Below are positions 53,033 through 63,082 of a stretch of DNA of 64,000 nt, one piece after another. The translations under genes were made by a program, and so were the position numbers. Where the stretch lies: NCBI GenBank assembly GCA_034189325.1, contig JAXHUM010000007.1, positions 1 through 64,000 of the forward strand, given 5' to 3'. A model generated the notes under the pieces. The model ran no database searches and was not told where the DNA came from. It saw nothing but the letters and a program-made list of their open reading frames with translations. How positions within the stretch are numbered: the stretch's first letter is position 1; each line of letters starts with the position of its first letter. The stretch is from JAXHUM01 sp034189325. Its GTDB lineage: Bacteria > Desulfobacterota > DSM-4660 > Desulfatiglandales > Desulfatiglandaceae.

Positions 53033-53393
53033 ATAGGAAGAACAGCGACTTTCTTTGAGGCGCCCTCTCAGGTCTTCATAATTATAAAGGTAGGAGGGCA
53101 AGGGAGATCTTTTGGGGCTTTTTTGTTTTTACCTATTCTTCGTCCAACACTCTACCATCCATGGGGGCAGCAGGAGATCTTTGGTTCCGTCCGGACCTTA
53201 CCGCCGTCGGATCGGACCTTTACCGGTTCGACGTCCTCTCACTGGGAAGGAATTCAGACCCATCTTCGCCTCCAATTCTCCCAAACCTAAAAAACGATTG
53301 AGCGATGATCGGCCTAAAATGAAGTCTCCACATTTTTATGATTCGATCCCACCGAGCATTGTGAGACCGGCTTTTAAGGGGAAAGAGAAAGAG
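53033..53393. other. Convergent intergenic region between amidohydrolase and RND genes
   Basis: About 360 bases. GCCCTC (53062-53067) and GAGGGC (53094-53099) could form a weak stem with a large loop. Short open frames lack ribosome sites. No supported gene. Confidence 0.45.
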
Positions 53394-56300
53394 CTACTTT
53401 TCTAAGAGCTCTTCAAGTGATCGCCTTAGACTCAGCATGGCCTTCCGTATGTCGAGCCTCGTTGGGGCCGGTTCTTTCAGCCATGAGATTAGTGGTATCT
53501 TTTCCGTGGTTTTCTCCGCCTCCACCACTTTTCTGAGTATGATTTTGCGCTTCCCAGCGTATATGCGGATACGGGGAATGGATGGGAAAAAACGTGATGT
53601 CCGAATCTCGTCGATCTCCTCCTTCTTTACAAAAATCTTGTCCACCAGATTTCCCACGGTCATGCCGTCGCCAGTAATATCAACGAAATACCCCTCTCGG
53701 CTCCTTTGTCCCATAACAAAGATGAGTCCTACCCATGAAGGAGTCATGAGAAGTGCCAGGATCCCGATTAGTTCGAGAGCCATCTTTATAAAAAAAACCG
53801 CTATTTCTATGCCTAGTTTCAACCCTGTAGGAGCCCTGAAAGAGGCTTGATGTACGACATCAATATATCCAGAGGCCAGATATATGAACCCCAGAACAAA
53901 AACTGCAACCTGAATGCAGATGATCAGGACAATCACCGGCACGATATACCTGCGTCGCGAACAAAAATAGCCCTTGCCTTTTGGCAACTCCTTCCATCTG
54001 GGCCCGCGAAATGCCGAAATCACATAATGCCCCAGGCCTTCAAAAAGAGAATACATAATCGGCACAACCACCAGAGTCAAAATAGTCGCAAATCCTATGC
54101 CGAATATCAATACTACCCCCAGCCCTTCCCAGAGCTTATCGGTGAGGGTCAAGGTCAGAATACCGCCTATCGTAGAAACCGTTGTGGAGATGATCGGCCT
54201 AAGGCGTTGCTGCCCCGCCGCCACGATGGCATCGAACACATTCAGGCCTGTTTCCCTCATTCGGTTAATACAGTCTACAAGTACAATGGAGTCGTTGACG
54301 ACAATTCCACTCAACCCCACCAGACCGATAAAACTCATTATGGTGAAGTCATTCTTGGTCACCAGAAGGCCGACCATGGCGCCTACCACAGAAAGGGGGA
54401 GGGCGGTCAATATGGCGAATGGCTGGGCCATGGAATTAAACTGCGAAACGAGGAGCGTGAATATAAGCAGGAAAGCCACCAGATAGGCAAGCTTCAGGCT
54501 GGCAAAAGACTCTTCCGTCTCCTCGAAATCTCCCGAGTAGTCAAACTCATAACCTTCGGGCAATAACATAGTATCGAGAATCCCTTTGAGCTCCCTGGTT
54601 ATCTCAACAGCAGATCTGTCCTGGTTGTTTGCCGATATTCTCACGACACGTCGCCTGTCCGTATGCTGAATGTTATTCAGTCCTTTCCCCTGTTGGAACT
54701 TGGCAAAAGTGGATAGGGGGACCAGTTCACCCGATTCGGAACGAACCTTGACATGATCGAGCATGTCCGGGCTGGTTCGCGATTCAGGAGAATATCGCAC
54801 CTTGAGATCATATTTTTTTGAGACATCCCGTTCATCACGGAACTCACGAATATCCAGCCCTGCTGTAGCTCCCCTCAGACTCATGCCCACGGTTCTCAGC
54901 GGTATTCCCATAGAGGCTGCCCTGGCACGATCTATTTCCACACGGAGTTCAGGGGGGGCATCGGAGAAATCATCCTTGATATCAACGATTCCCCTGACGC
55001 CTCTCATAGTTTCTCTGACGCGGGCCGTGTACTGTCGAAGGATCTCAATTTCCGGACCTATTATCTTGATCAAAACAGGGGCAGCCGTGGGAGGTCCCCA
55101 TTGCAGGGCCCTGTATCGAATATCAGCGCCCGGAATGGCATCGAGAAAGGGCTTGATGCGCTTCTGGATCTCCTTGTGGGAAGCGCGGGCAAACTCCTTT
55201 CCATCCTTCAACTCAATGGTGATCTCGGCAAAATTGCTCTGTGTCCCCCGACCAATCGAAAACTCAAAGGCACTCTCCCCCTTCTGGCCGACCGTGGCGA
55301 CCACCTGTACCGCCTCCGGCACCTTGTCCCTTACAATGCGCTCGACCTTCCTGGCAATGGAGTCCGTTATATCGATTTCAGTCCCACGAGGTGTCTCAAG
55401 AGTGATATAGATGAAATCAAAATCCGCATCAGGATACATGTCAATCTTTACCACCTTATAGCGCAAAAGCCCCAAGGCAAAGGCGAGACTCAGCATTATA
55501 AAACAGATAACGACAAAGCGATGATTCAGGGCCCAGGATACGGCAAGAACATACCTCTTTTTGAGTCGCCTGAGATCCTCTTCCGGCCCGACGATTTCCC
55601 CCTTTCTTTTCGTCTGGTGCATGGCCACGCTCAAGACAAGGGGCGTGGCTACAAGGGCTATAATGAGTGACGCCGAAAGGGCAAGGGTGACTGTCTTGGG
55701 AAGCACTCCCATGTATTCTCCCGTAACACCTGTCATCAGAAGCATGGGCATAAACGCGGCCATAGTGGTCATGGTCGCCGAAATGACTGGCATAGCTATT
55801 TCAGAAGCGCCTTCTATGACCGCCGTGATCCTGTCCTTGCCCAGTTGATAATGGTGATACACATTTTCAACAACAATAATGGCGTTATCAACGAGAAGGC
55901 CTATACACAAAACCAGGGAAAAACGGACCATGTCATTGTTAGACATTCCGAAAACCTTGAGGAAGACAAAGGTCAGAAGAAGAGACAGGGGTATGGAAAG
56001 AGATGTTATGACGGAGTTTCGCAGACCCATTGCGAAGTAGAGCACTAGGATAACGATGATCAATCCGAACACGGCGGAATTGTTCATCTGATCGAAACCC
56101 TGCTTGATAAATTTCGCTTTTTCCGCGGTTATGGCCGTATGAATGCCTGCCGGGAAAGATTTTTCCAGTGCCTTGAGCTTCTCACGCACCTTTGCCGACG
56201 TCTCCAGTATATTGGCCCCGGCCCTTTTCTTTATGGCGATCGATGTCGAGGCCACACCATTCACGCGAGAATAGCTGAGATCTTCCGAATAACCATCTTT

Positions 56301-57080
56301 TACCACCCCCACATCACCCAGAAACACAACGCGGTCTCCGTGCCTGATCAGCGGAACCTTTTCGTAGTCCTTCACCCTCTTTATTTCCGTAAGGGTCCTC
56401 AAGAGGAGCCTTCGGCCTTCCACATTGATCTGACCGCCAGGGATATTGATATCCGACCGCTTTACTGCCTCAAAGACATCAAGTATTGTCAGCCCATACT
56501 GGTTCAGCCTCTCAGGCTCCAGATATATCTGAATTTCCCGGATAAGCCCGCCCGCGACATCGGCGGCAAGGACCTCAGGGATGAGTTCGATTTCGTCGGC
56601 CGCGTCTTCCGCCAGTCGTCTGAGTCTTATCGGATCAATATCGCCCATGACGGATGCGATCATAATGGGCATATCCGTAAAACTCACCTCATTGACCTCA
56701 GGGTCCTCTGCGTCGGCGGGGAGGTCTTTCCTCGCATCGGACACCTCTTCTCTGACCTTTTGGAGAGATCTCTCCAGATCAGACTCGGCCTCAAAATCGA
56801 TCACAATGACCGAAACTCCTTCAGAGGAGGTGGAACGCATTTCATCCACATCCTTTAGGTCGCTTAACGCCTCCTCCAAGGGTGTGGTGACAAGGCTTTC
56901 TATCTCGCTGGGGGAGGCGCCCGGGTATAGGGTGACAACGATAGCTATAGGAATGGATACCTCTGGTTCCCCTTCCTTGGGAAGAGACGAATAGGCAAAA
57001 ATCCCGGCTATGATGGGCAGAATTATGACAAGGAGAAAAAAAATCGGGCTCCTTCTTATGATGAACGCAAAGAATCGCAT
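53394..57080 (-). CDS. RND efflux pump with extra C-terminal membrane and PH-like region
   Basis: 1228 residues from the ATG at 57080; TTG at 57098 is open but lacks support. AcrB-like RND layout: 12 helices, two large periplasmic loops, and the proton-relay region GLLVDNAIIVVENVY in helix 4. The RND core ends near residue 1036. About 192 further residues (53397-53972) follow: two to three hydrophobic helices (VPVIVLIICIQVAVFVLGF; GLIFVMG) and a basic domain with IRIYAGKRKIILRKVV that resembles a bacterial PH-like fold. The upstream membrane-fusion partner supports an efflux or lipid-transport role. Other families could explain the tail; the PH likeness is by eye. Confidence 0.88.
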   Translation of the reverse strand: MRFFAFIIRRSPIFFLLVIILPIIAGIFAYSSLPKEGEPEVSIPIAIVVTLYPGASPSEIESLVTTPLEEALSDLKDVDEMRSTSSEGVSVIVIDFEAESDLERSLQKVREEVSDARKDLPADAEDPEVNEVSFTDMPIMIASVMGDIDPIRLRRLAEDAADEIELIPEVLAADVAGGLIREIQIYLEPERLNQYGLTILDVFEAVKRSDINIPGGQINVEGRRLLLRTLTEIKRVKDYEKVPLIRHGDRVVFLGDVGVVKDGYSEDLSYSRVNGVASTSIAIKKRAGANILETSAKVREKLKALEKSFPAGIHTAITAEKAKFIKQGFDQMNNSAVFGLIIVILVLYFAMGLRNSVITSLSIPLSLLLTFVFLKVFGMSNNDMVRFSLVLCIGLLVDNAIIVVENVYHHYQLGKDRITAVIEGASEIAMPVISATMTTMAAFMPMLLMTGVTGEYMGVLPKTVTLALSASLIIALVATPLVLSVAMHQTKRKGEIVGPEEDLRRLKKRYVLAVSWALNHRFVVICFIMLSLAFALGLLRYKVVKIDMYPDADFDFIYITLETPRGTEIDITDSIARKVERIVRDKVPEAVQVVATVGQKGESAFEFSIGRGTQSNFAEITIELKDGKEFARASHKEIQKRIKPFLDAIPGADIRYRALQWGPPTAAPVLIKIIGPEIEILRQYTARVRETMRGVRGIVDIKDDFSDAPPELRVEIDRARAASMGIPLRTVGMSLRGATAGLDIREFRDERDVSKKYDLKVRYSPESRTSPDMLDHVKVRSESGELVPLSTFAKFQQGKGLNNIQHTDRRRVVRISANNQDRSAVEITRELKGILDTMLLPEGYEFDYSGDFEETEESFASLKLAYLVAFLLIFTLLVSQFNSMAQPFAILTALPLSVVGAMVGLLVTKNDFTIMSFIGLVGLSGIVVNDSIVLVDCINRMRETGLNVFDAIVAAGQQRLRPIISTTVSTIGGILTLTLTDKLWEGLGVVLIFGIGFATILTLVVVPIMYSLFEGLGHYVISAFRGPRWKELPKGKGYFCSRRRYIVPVIVLIICIQVAVFVLGFIYLASGYIDVVHQASFRAPTGLKLGIEIAVFFIKMALELIGILALLMTPSWVGLIFVMGQRSREGYFVDITGDGMTVGNLVDKIFVKKEEIDEIRTSRFFPSIPRIRIYAGKRKIILRKVVEAEKTTEKIPLISWLKEPAPTRLDIRKAMLSLRRSLEELLEK

Positions 57081-57103
57081 GTCTTCTTTCCTTAGCAACA
57101 GTC

Positions 57104-58192
57104 TTAATCTGAAATGGTAACCCTATCTCCCGATTTTAGATATTGCCCTCCTCTGACAACGAGCCTATCTCCGGGGGCAAGACCTTCAAGCACGATGGCC
57201 GAGGATCCGTGGGTCCCTCCCAATCGGACTTTCCTGGGAACCGCTTCTTCCTCTCCGTTTACCACAAAGACCTCTCGACCGTTCTCCCGGTACAAGATAC
57301 TACTCTGGGGAATCATGATTGCGTTATGAATAACTCTCGATGTTATAAAGACACGAGCCGTAAGGCCCGCCTTGAGACGGATATCCCTGTTCTCCACCAG
57401 GATCTTCACTTCAAAGGTATTGGTCCTTGGATCCGCCTTGATACCCACCTGGTCCACACTGCCTCTGAACATGCTCTCATCAACCGCCTCTATCTTCACC
57501 TCCACAGGATCATCCCGGTCCAGATGAATGTAGTCCTGTTCGCTTAGATGGATTCTCACCCTCATAAGGCTCATATCCGCAAGGCCGATTGCCGCTTCTC
57601 CCACGCCGACAGTCTGACCGATGTCTACCATGCGAGTTGTAACAAATCCTGTGTAGGGTGCTTTGATGTCTGTTTTGCTGAGACGATGTTCGGCAATTCT
57701 CGCTATCGTCTCCATCTGAGATACGGTTGCCTTAGCGGATTTGTATTCCGCTTCAGCTCTTTCAAAGGCCTCTTCCGTGATCACCTTCCGCGGTAGGAGT
57801 GCCTTGAATCTGTTGAACGTTTTTTCGGCAGCATCAAAACGAGCCATTGCTGCAGAAAGATTCGCCCTTGCCTCGTTGAGGGCCAGCAAATAATCCGTGG
57901 GCTTCAGCTTCACCAGGATTTGCCCCTGCACCACCCTGTCTCCCATGTCTGCAGTATAGGCCTGGACAATACCGGGCACTTCAGCGGACAGGATAACCTC
58001 ACGGACAGGCTCCAACCTTCCAACAGACTCCACAATCACCGGGAGATCTTGGGGCATGATGGTTTCAATCACAACAGGGACCGGCCGATCCAGGACGGCC
58101 TCATTTTCTCCTGCCGGTTGACAGGCCGGAAGAAGAATAACCGCAATACAGAGACCTATAGCGTCTAGATATCTTCTCATCATTCGAATCAT
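57104..58192 (-). CDS. RND periplasmic adaptor (membrane fusion) lipoprotein
   Basis: 362 residues. Signal peptide with lipobox LLPAC (Cys24), so it is membrane-anchored. Biotinyl-lipoyl half-motifs (VPGIVQAYTADMGDRVVQG; IKAPYTGFVTTRMVDIGQ) flank an alpha-helical hairpin of about 90 residues, then a beta-barrel and membrane-proximal domain. Links the RND pump to an outer-membrane channel. No TolC-like gene is adjacent, so the channel is elsewhere. The pump start lies 23 bases downstream. Confidence 0.92.
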   Translation of the reverse strand: MIRMMRRYLDAIGLCIAVILLPACQPAGENEAVLDRPVPVVIETIMPQDLPVIVESVGRLEPVREVILSAEVPGIVQAYTADMGDRVVQGQILVKLKPTDYLLALNEARANLSAAMARFDAAEKTFNRFKALLPRKVITEEAFERAEAEYKSAKATVSQMETIARIAEHRLSKTDIKAPYTGFVTTRMVDIGQTVGVGEAAIGLADMSLMRVRIHLSEQDYIHLDRDDPVEVKIEAVDESMFRGSVDQVGIKADPRTNTFEVKILVENRDIRLKAGLTARVFITSRVIHNAIMIPQSSILYRENGREVFVVNGEEEAVPRKVRLGGTHGSSAIVLEGLAPGDRLVVRGGQYLKSGDRVTISD

Positions 58193-58396
58193 ATCCTCCA
58201 GGTGTCGCCAATTTACGGCGGAAGCGTCAATATACTCAAAGCTTCATGGATAATGTTTAAAAAACCACAGGAGTGGAATCTGCGGGGTCTTAGAAGGTGT
58301 GTTTCCAGATCCGTATAGATCAAACAGGGGAGTGTACGCTCAGTGTTTCCAAATGAACGTTACTGGTGAGTGGGGACCGGATCATCAAGTGAAAAA
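58193..58396. other. Intergenic region between the adaptor and korC genes
   Basis: About 200 bases upstream of the RND adaptor and downstream of korC. No gene is seen. I did not find a convincing promoter or terminator. Confidence 0.4.
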
Positions 58397-58948
58397 TCAC
58401 TGATAATCGGCCATTAATGTTGCGCCATCACGAAAGGCCTTTTTATTGAGGGCCAGGATGGTGTCTTTTGACTTGTCCTGCAGCATATCATCAAGCGCTT
58501 CTTCCACAAAGTCCAATTCGATGGCCCCCGTATTGGCTGCGTAGGCCCCTAAAAAGACCATATTGGCCGCCTGGCCCCCTCCAACCTCCACAGCTTTTTG
58601 GGATGCGGGAATATAGAACGCCTCAATATCATCTCTGGATATCTTGTCGGATGTCACGCTGCTATCGATCATCAGAGCCCCCCCCGCCTTTACTCTCTTT
58701 TCCATCAAGGCCATTGCCGAACCTGTCATGGCAATGGCATAAGAGGGTTCAAACATTACAGGGGAACTGATTGGGTCATCGGAGAGTATAACCGTGCACT
58801 CGGATTCACCTCCCCTCATCGCCGGTGCGTAATTTGGGAAAAAAAGAATATGTTCGTATTGTTTCATTCCAGCCCTAGCCAAAAGTCTTCCAATAAGCAA
58901 TACTCCCCTACCGCCGGTACCGGCAATCATCAGTTCGTGATACGCCAT
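58397..58948 (-). CDS. korC: 2-oxoacid:ferredoxin oxidoreductase, gamma subunit
   Basis: About 183 residues from the ATG at 58948 (GGGGAG upstream); the open frame extends to 59017. The gamma domain shows IAGTGGRGVLLIGRLLARAG, NYAPAMRGGESECTVILSD and FLGAYAANTGAIELDFVEEAL. With alpha, beta and delta subunits it forms the enzyme that converts 2-oxoglutarate or another 2-oxo acid to acyl-CoA with ferredoxin. In anaerobes it also fixes CO2 in reverse. Confidence 0.92.
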   Translation of the reverse strand: MAYHELMIAGTGGRGVLLIGRLLARAGMKQYEHILFFPNYAPAMRGGESECTVILSDDPISSPVMFEPSYAIAMTGSAMALMEKRVKAGGALMIDSSVTSDKISRDDIEAFYIPASQKAVEVGGGQAANMVFLGAYAANTGAIELDFVEEALDDMLQDKSKDTILALNKKAFRDGATLMADYQ

Positions 58949-59029
58949 GCTTTTCACTCCCCTGCGCACAGACCTCCTCTCTGCCAAGTCGTCGTTAAAA
59001 GGCCTGTTGCGATTCAAAGATATTATGAT

Positions 59030-59800
59030 TCAGCCTATCTGATCGACATTCTTGAACTCACCCAATGGGTACTCTTCGAGCATTTTATCGGAGATAAAGT
59101 CCAGACACTCCAGTGGGCTCAGCCCCCAGTTTGGGGGGCAGGCAGATATGAACTCTACGATTCCATAGCCAATGCCGTTCATCTGTTTTTCAAAGGCCGT
59201 TCGCAATGCCTTCTTTGCCTTTTTGAAGTTGCCGGGAGTATGGACTGAGCATCGAGCAGCATAGGCAACCCCTTTCATGGTGGCTGCCAGCTCAGGAATA
59301 TGCAAGGGATAGCCGCTGTTTTCCACATTCCTGCCTGTCGGCGTTGTGGTCGTCTTCATGCCCAGCAGTGTGGTCGGGGCCATCTGACCTCCTGTTGTTC
59401 CATAAACGGCATTGTTCAAAAAGATGGTGGTAAAATGCTCTCCACGAACTAGGGCATTCATAAAACACCCAAGCCCGATGGCCCCCAAATCTCCATCTCC
59501 CTGTACCGTGATGACCATGGCATCCGGATATATCCTCTTGATGGCAGTGGCCATGGCCGGGGCCCTGCCATGAGGGCATGACGTCCAATCAACGTCAATG
59601 GTCATGGGCGCCCCTCCGAAACTGCACCCCACACCGGCCAGCCCGATGGCCTTGCCCTCTATCCCAAGCTCCTCAAGGACCTCGCATATAATTCGGGTGA
59701 TGATGCCGTAATGACATCCGGGGCAGTACATCCCAAGCGTGGGGATCCTCAGTTTCGGTCTTCCCGTGATTTTTTTCACTTCCGACGAGCTATCTTCCAT
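59030..59800 (-). CDS. korB: 2-oxoacid:ferredoxin oxidoreductase, beta subunit
   Basis: 256 residues. Thiamine-diphosphate subunit: YCPGCHYGI near the start, GVGCSFGGAP, and the TPP/Mg motif GDGDLGAIG followed by FLNNAVYGTTGGQ. The Cys residues CPGC and GVGC, and a later Cys, can bind a 4Fe-4S cluster. It overlaps korA by 11 bases. Confidence 0.94.
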   Translation of the reverse strand: MEDSSSEVKKITGRPKLRIPTLGMYCPGCHYGIITRIICEVLEELGIEGKAIGLAGVGCSFGGAPMTIDVDWTSCPHGRAPAMATAIKRIYPDAMVITVQGDGDLGAIGLGCFMNALVRGEHFTTIFLNNAVYGTTGGQMAPTTLLGMKTTTTPTGRNVENSGYPLHIPELAATMKGVAYAARCSVHTPGNFKKAKKALRTAFEKQMNGIGYGIVEFISACPPNWGLSPLECLDFISDKMLEEYPLGEFKNVDQIG

Positions 59801-60872
59801 TTAACTTCTCCACCTCTTGAAGGATTCTTTCGGGATGGATAATTCCACCTCCCCCAGGATTGTGTCTCCCCCACATACCCAAGAGATGCACCGCGACCTG
59901 CCCCTTGGTAAAGGCCTCAACATCTTCGACCAACTGACCTTGGCTGTCCTCGACTACAAGAACCCTTCCGGCCCGAACAGATTCCTCCTCCATAGCCAGT
60001 GACGGAAAGGGCCAGAGGGTTATGGGACGGAACAATCCTAATTTCAGTCCTCTCGCCCGCCCCATTTCCACGGCACGACGTGCTATTCTGGCCGATGAAC
60101 CATAGGCAACAATAAGCAGATCACAGTCCTCTGTCATGTATGTTTCATGTCTTGTCTCGTTTTTCTTTATCTCCGCATACTTTTCGATCTGCTTCATGTG
60201 ATAGTTGAGGATCCCCTGGTAGGAAAAAAAGGCGGCCACATGGGCGACCCGTTTTCCTCCCCTGTTATCCTTACCGACAAGGGCCCACTCCTTTTCGGGA
60301 AGAGGTCCGAAGTCAAGGCTTCTCAACTCAACCAACTCTTCAGTCTGACCCAATATAAAATCTGTGACAACCATGACGGGAGTCCTATATTTGTCGGCCA
60401 GGTGGAAGGAGAGTTGCATCAGGTCGAAAATCTCTTGACATGATGCGGGCGCCAGCACAATGGCGTGGTATCCCCCATGTCCACACCCCTTCGTAACCTG
60501 GAGATAATCTGTCTGCCCTCCCTGTCCACCTGTACCGATGCCCGGCCCCATGCGTACGACATTGACAATCACCGCCGATATCTCCTGCTCGGCCAGATAG
60601 GATATCCCTTCAGCCATCAGGCTCAATCCGGGACTGGAGGTGGATGTCATAATCCTCTTACCTGTCAACCCACCGCCGTAAACCATGTAAATCGAGCCGC
60701 TCTCGCTCTCGGACTGGACATAGACCCCGCCAATCTTGGGTAATTCTCTGGACATGAATTCGGGAATCTCGCTCTGGGGCGTAATGGGATACCCAAAAAA
60801 ATACTTGCATCCGGCCTGAATCGCGCCTCTTGCTACGGCGTTGTTACCTGAAATCAACATCCTCTCCGGCAT
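59790..60872 (-). CDS. korA: 2-oxoacid:ferredoxin oxidoreductase, alpha subunit
   Basis: 360 residues. GNNAVARGAIQAGCKYFFGY and PITPQSEI near the start, TSTSSPGLSLMAEGISY, and FLGQTEELV-type transketolase-like segments. The KorA type (rather than pyruvate or VOR type) is suggested by length and by the four-subunit gene order delta-alpha-beta-gamma, though substrate range is not certain from sequence. Binds the 2-oxo acid with the beta subunit. Confidence 0.92.
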   Translation of the reverse strand: MPERMLISGNNAVARGAIQAGCKYFFGYPITPQSEIPEFMSRELPKIGGVYVQSESESGSIYMVYGGGLTGKRIMTSTSSPGLSLMAEGISYLAEQEISAVIVNVVRMGPGIGTGGQGGQTDYLQVTKGCGHGGYHAIVLAPASCQEIFDLMQLSFHLADKYRTPVMVVTDFILGQTEELVELRSLDFGPLPEKEWALVGKDNRGGKRVAHVAAFFSYQGILNYHMKQIEKYAEIKKNETRHETYMTEDCDLLIVAYGSSARIARRAVEMGRARGLKLGLFRPITLWPFPSLAMEEESVRAGRVLVVEDSQGQLVEDVEAFTKGQVAVHLLGMWGRHNPGGGGIIHPERILQEVEKLNGR

Positions 60873-60942
60873 GATCGTTTTCCTTTTTTTGCTGATAGAA
60901 ACGGGTTAGAGCCCTTTGTCTCAGATGACCATGAGGTCCGGG

Positions 60943-61167
60943 CTAATCCTCTACATATCTGTAAACATCGATGGTGCATTCCGGGCACATCCAGCCGCAG
61001 ATACCACAGCCGATACAGGCCTCTTCATTGACAAATTCAGGCAGGAGAAACCCGTTCGGACTGAATCGGTCACGTGAGATCTCAATGCACTCTTTGCTGC
61101 AGAAATGGACGCAGAGTTGACAACCCTTACAGAATTCCTCGATGATTTCGATCTTTCCTCTGGGCAC
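60943..61167 (-). CDS. korD: 2-oxoacid:ferredoxin oxidoreductase, delta (ferredoxin) subunit
   Basis: 74 residues, GTG start. Two 4Fe-4S motifs: CKGCQLCVHFC and CIGCGICGWMC. It carries electrons from the TPP centre to soluble ferredoxin. It heads the operon korD-korA-korB-korC. Confidence 0.93.
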   Translation of the reverse strand: MPRGKIEIIEEFCKGCQLCVHFCSKECIEISRDRFSPNGFLLPEFVNEEACIGCGICGWMCPECTIDVYRYVED

Positions 61168-61615
61168 GGATGATTACCCCCTTTCGAACAAGAAAAGCCT
61201 CGGATCATTCAATCCCGTTAATGTGTTATAACAAAGGCTCATGGGGCCATCCTTGCGAGATCAGATGGGAGCGGACTAAGTAATTAAATGAAAACAGGGC
61301 AAAAGTCCTTTATGCAAGGGCTATGAGTTGGAGGCAAGGAGCCTTCCCCATGCAATAGTTGACGAGAAGTATTATGAGTGTCGCAGAACCGTTCTACAGT
61401 GACCACGGATTCTGTTGGAGGGCAGCATAGGGAATTTTTTTTCCTCTGTCAAGGGGTTCACCCCCATTTTGTCCTCATGTTTTTTCAACCACCTTGACAA
61501 CAGGGGAAATATTGACCAGAGTGATACATGAAATGTCCTTCGATTCAGGCCTTTGAGGCATGGTAACAGGAGCGGAGGCACCTTTTTGAACGACCACTGT
61601 ATAAGGAGCGAACAG
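61168..61615. other. Divergent intergenic region between korD and cysS
   Basis: About 450 bases with no supported gene. GTTATAACA at about 61228-61236 on the minus strand could be part of a korD promoter (-10 TATAAC), but no matching -35 was found. No riboswitch or T-box was recognised, although cysS T-boxes occur in other bacteria. Confidence 0.45.
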
Positions 61616-63082
61616 TTGAATCTCAGATTATACAATACAGCCACGGGAAAGAAAGAGACGTTTCTACCTATGCATCAAGGAAGGGTCGGCATCTACGTCT
61701 GCGGCGTGACGGTGTATGACCTCTGCCATGTCGGCCATGCCCGATCCGCCATTGTCTATGATGTCCTCGTCCGATATCTCAGGGCAAAGGGGCTTGAGGT
61801 CACGTATATCCGGAATTTCACCGATGTAGATGACAAAATTATAGACAGGGCCAACCGTTTGGGCAAGGCAACAGGCGATCTGGCCCAGGAATATATCGAC
61901 GCCTTCCATGAAGACATGGACAGGCTCTATGTTGAAGAGGCCGATGTTGAACCGAGGGCCACGGAACATATTGAAGGCATGATAGAGATGATCATCACTC
62001 TTTTGGAAAAAGGCCATGCCTATTCGGTTGGGGACGAGGTCTTCTTTTCGGTGGAGAGCTTTAGGGGTTACGGATCCCTTTCCGGTAGAAGACTGGATGA
62101 TATGGAGGCCGGCAGCAGGGTTGCCGTGGATGAGAAGAAGCGACATCCCATGGATTTTGTCCTCTGGAAAGGGGGCAAACCGGGCGAGCCCCAATGGCCG
62201 AGCCCATGGGGCCCCGGCAGGCCCGGCTGGCATCTTGAGTGCTCTGTCATGAGCAATCATTATCTGGGCCCCACCTTTGATATCCACGGTGGGGGAAGGG
62301 ATCTCCTGTTTCCACACCACGAGAATGAACGGGCTCAATCCATTGGGGCGAATGGCGGCCATTTTGCCAGGTACTGGATTCATAATGGGTTTGTCACTGT
62401 TGAGTCGGAGAAGATGTCCAAATCCCTCGGCAATTTTCTGACGATCAGAGACGCCCTCGAGAAATACCATCCCCAGGTACTCCGCCTCTTCCTCCTGTCC
62501 ACCCATTACAGGACTCCTCTCGATCTTTCAGAAAGCGCTATCGAAGGCGTCCGGAGCGGTCTTGTCCGCATATACAGGACCTTCGATCGTCTGGAAAAGC
62601 TCCTGGGCCCGATGAGAGAGGAGATCCTCAGCACAAGGGGCCTGCTCACTGGTGAAAACCCTTCCCCATTCATAGAGTCCTTTATTGCGGCCATGGATGA
62701 TGACATGAACACGGGAGGGGCCATCGGCCTGATATTTGAAAAAGTCAGGGAAACGAACAGGCTGATGGATTCCGATGATGTCGGGTCAGTGGCTTTCCAG
62801 GATCGATTGAGGAATGCCCGACAGCAGATCTACTCTGCCTGCCGCGTTCTCGGCCTGCTCAGAGAATCGACATCGGAGTTCTTTGATCAAATTTCCACGG
62901 CCGACAAGGGCGTGGACCCTGTCGAGATAGAAAGGCTCATCCAAGAGCGGACCTCTGCCAAGTCAAGAAAGGACTGGACCAGGGCCGACGCAATCAGGGA
63001 TCATTTGAAAACGAGGGGAGTCGTCCTAGAAGACGGGCCCAAGGGAACGACCTGGAGATTCGATGTTTCAAATCCAGACTGA
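61616..63082 (+). CDS. cysS: Cysteinyl-tRNA synthetase
   Basis: About 488 residues from a TTG at 61616 with AAGGAG eight bases upstream; the ORF is open from 61553. Class I synthetase: VCGVTVYDLCHVGHARS holds the HIGH-like motif HVGH and a zinc Cys, with FPHHENERAQS and the KMSKS loop in SEKMSKSLGNF. Charges tRNA-Cys. Overlaps uvrB by 20 bases. Confidence 0.96.
   Translation: MNLRLYNTATGKKETFLPMHQGRVGIYVCGVTVYDLCHVGHARSAIVYDVLVRYLRAKGLEVTYIRNFTDVDDKIIDRANRLGKATGDLAQEYIDAFHEDMDRLYVEEADVEPRATEHIEGMIEMIITLLEKGHAYSVGDEVFFSVESFRGYGSLSGRRLDDMEAGSRVAVDEKKRHPMDFVLWKGGKPGEPQWPSPWGPGRPGWHLECSVMSNHYLGPTFDIHGGGRDLLFPHHENERAQSIGANGGHFARYWIHNGFVTVESEKMSKSLGNFLTIRDALEKYHPQVLRLFLLSTHYRTPLDLSESAIEGVRSGLVRIYRTFDRLEKLLGPMREEILSTRGLLTGENPSPFIESFIAAMDDDMNTGGAIGLIFEKVRETNRLMDSDDVGSVAFQDRLRNARQQIYSACRVLGLLRESTSEFFDQISTADKGVDPVEIERLIQERTSAKSRKDWTRADAIRDHLKTRGVVLEDGPKGTTWRFDVSNPD

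Noticed and set aside
53847..54566. Plus-strand open frame of 239 codons inside the RND gene
   Set aside because: It is antisense to a conserved RND core, has no ribosome site and its translation has no family features.
60951..61208. Second minus-strand frame overlapping korD
   Set aside because: It lacks the cysteine motifs; the overlapping frame encodes a clear two-cluster ferredoxin.
61168..61615. T-box leader for cysS
   Set aside because: The conserved T-box sequence was not recognised, and this regulator is uncommon outside Gram-positive bacteria.
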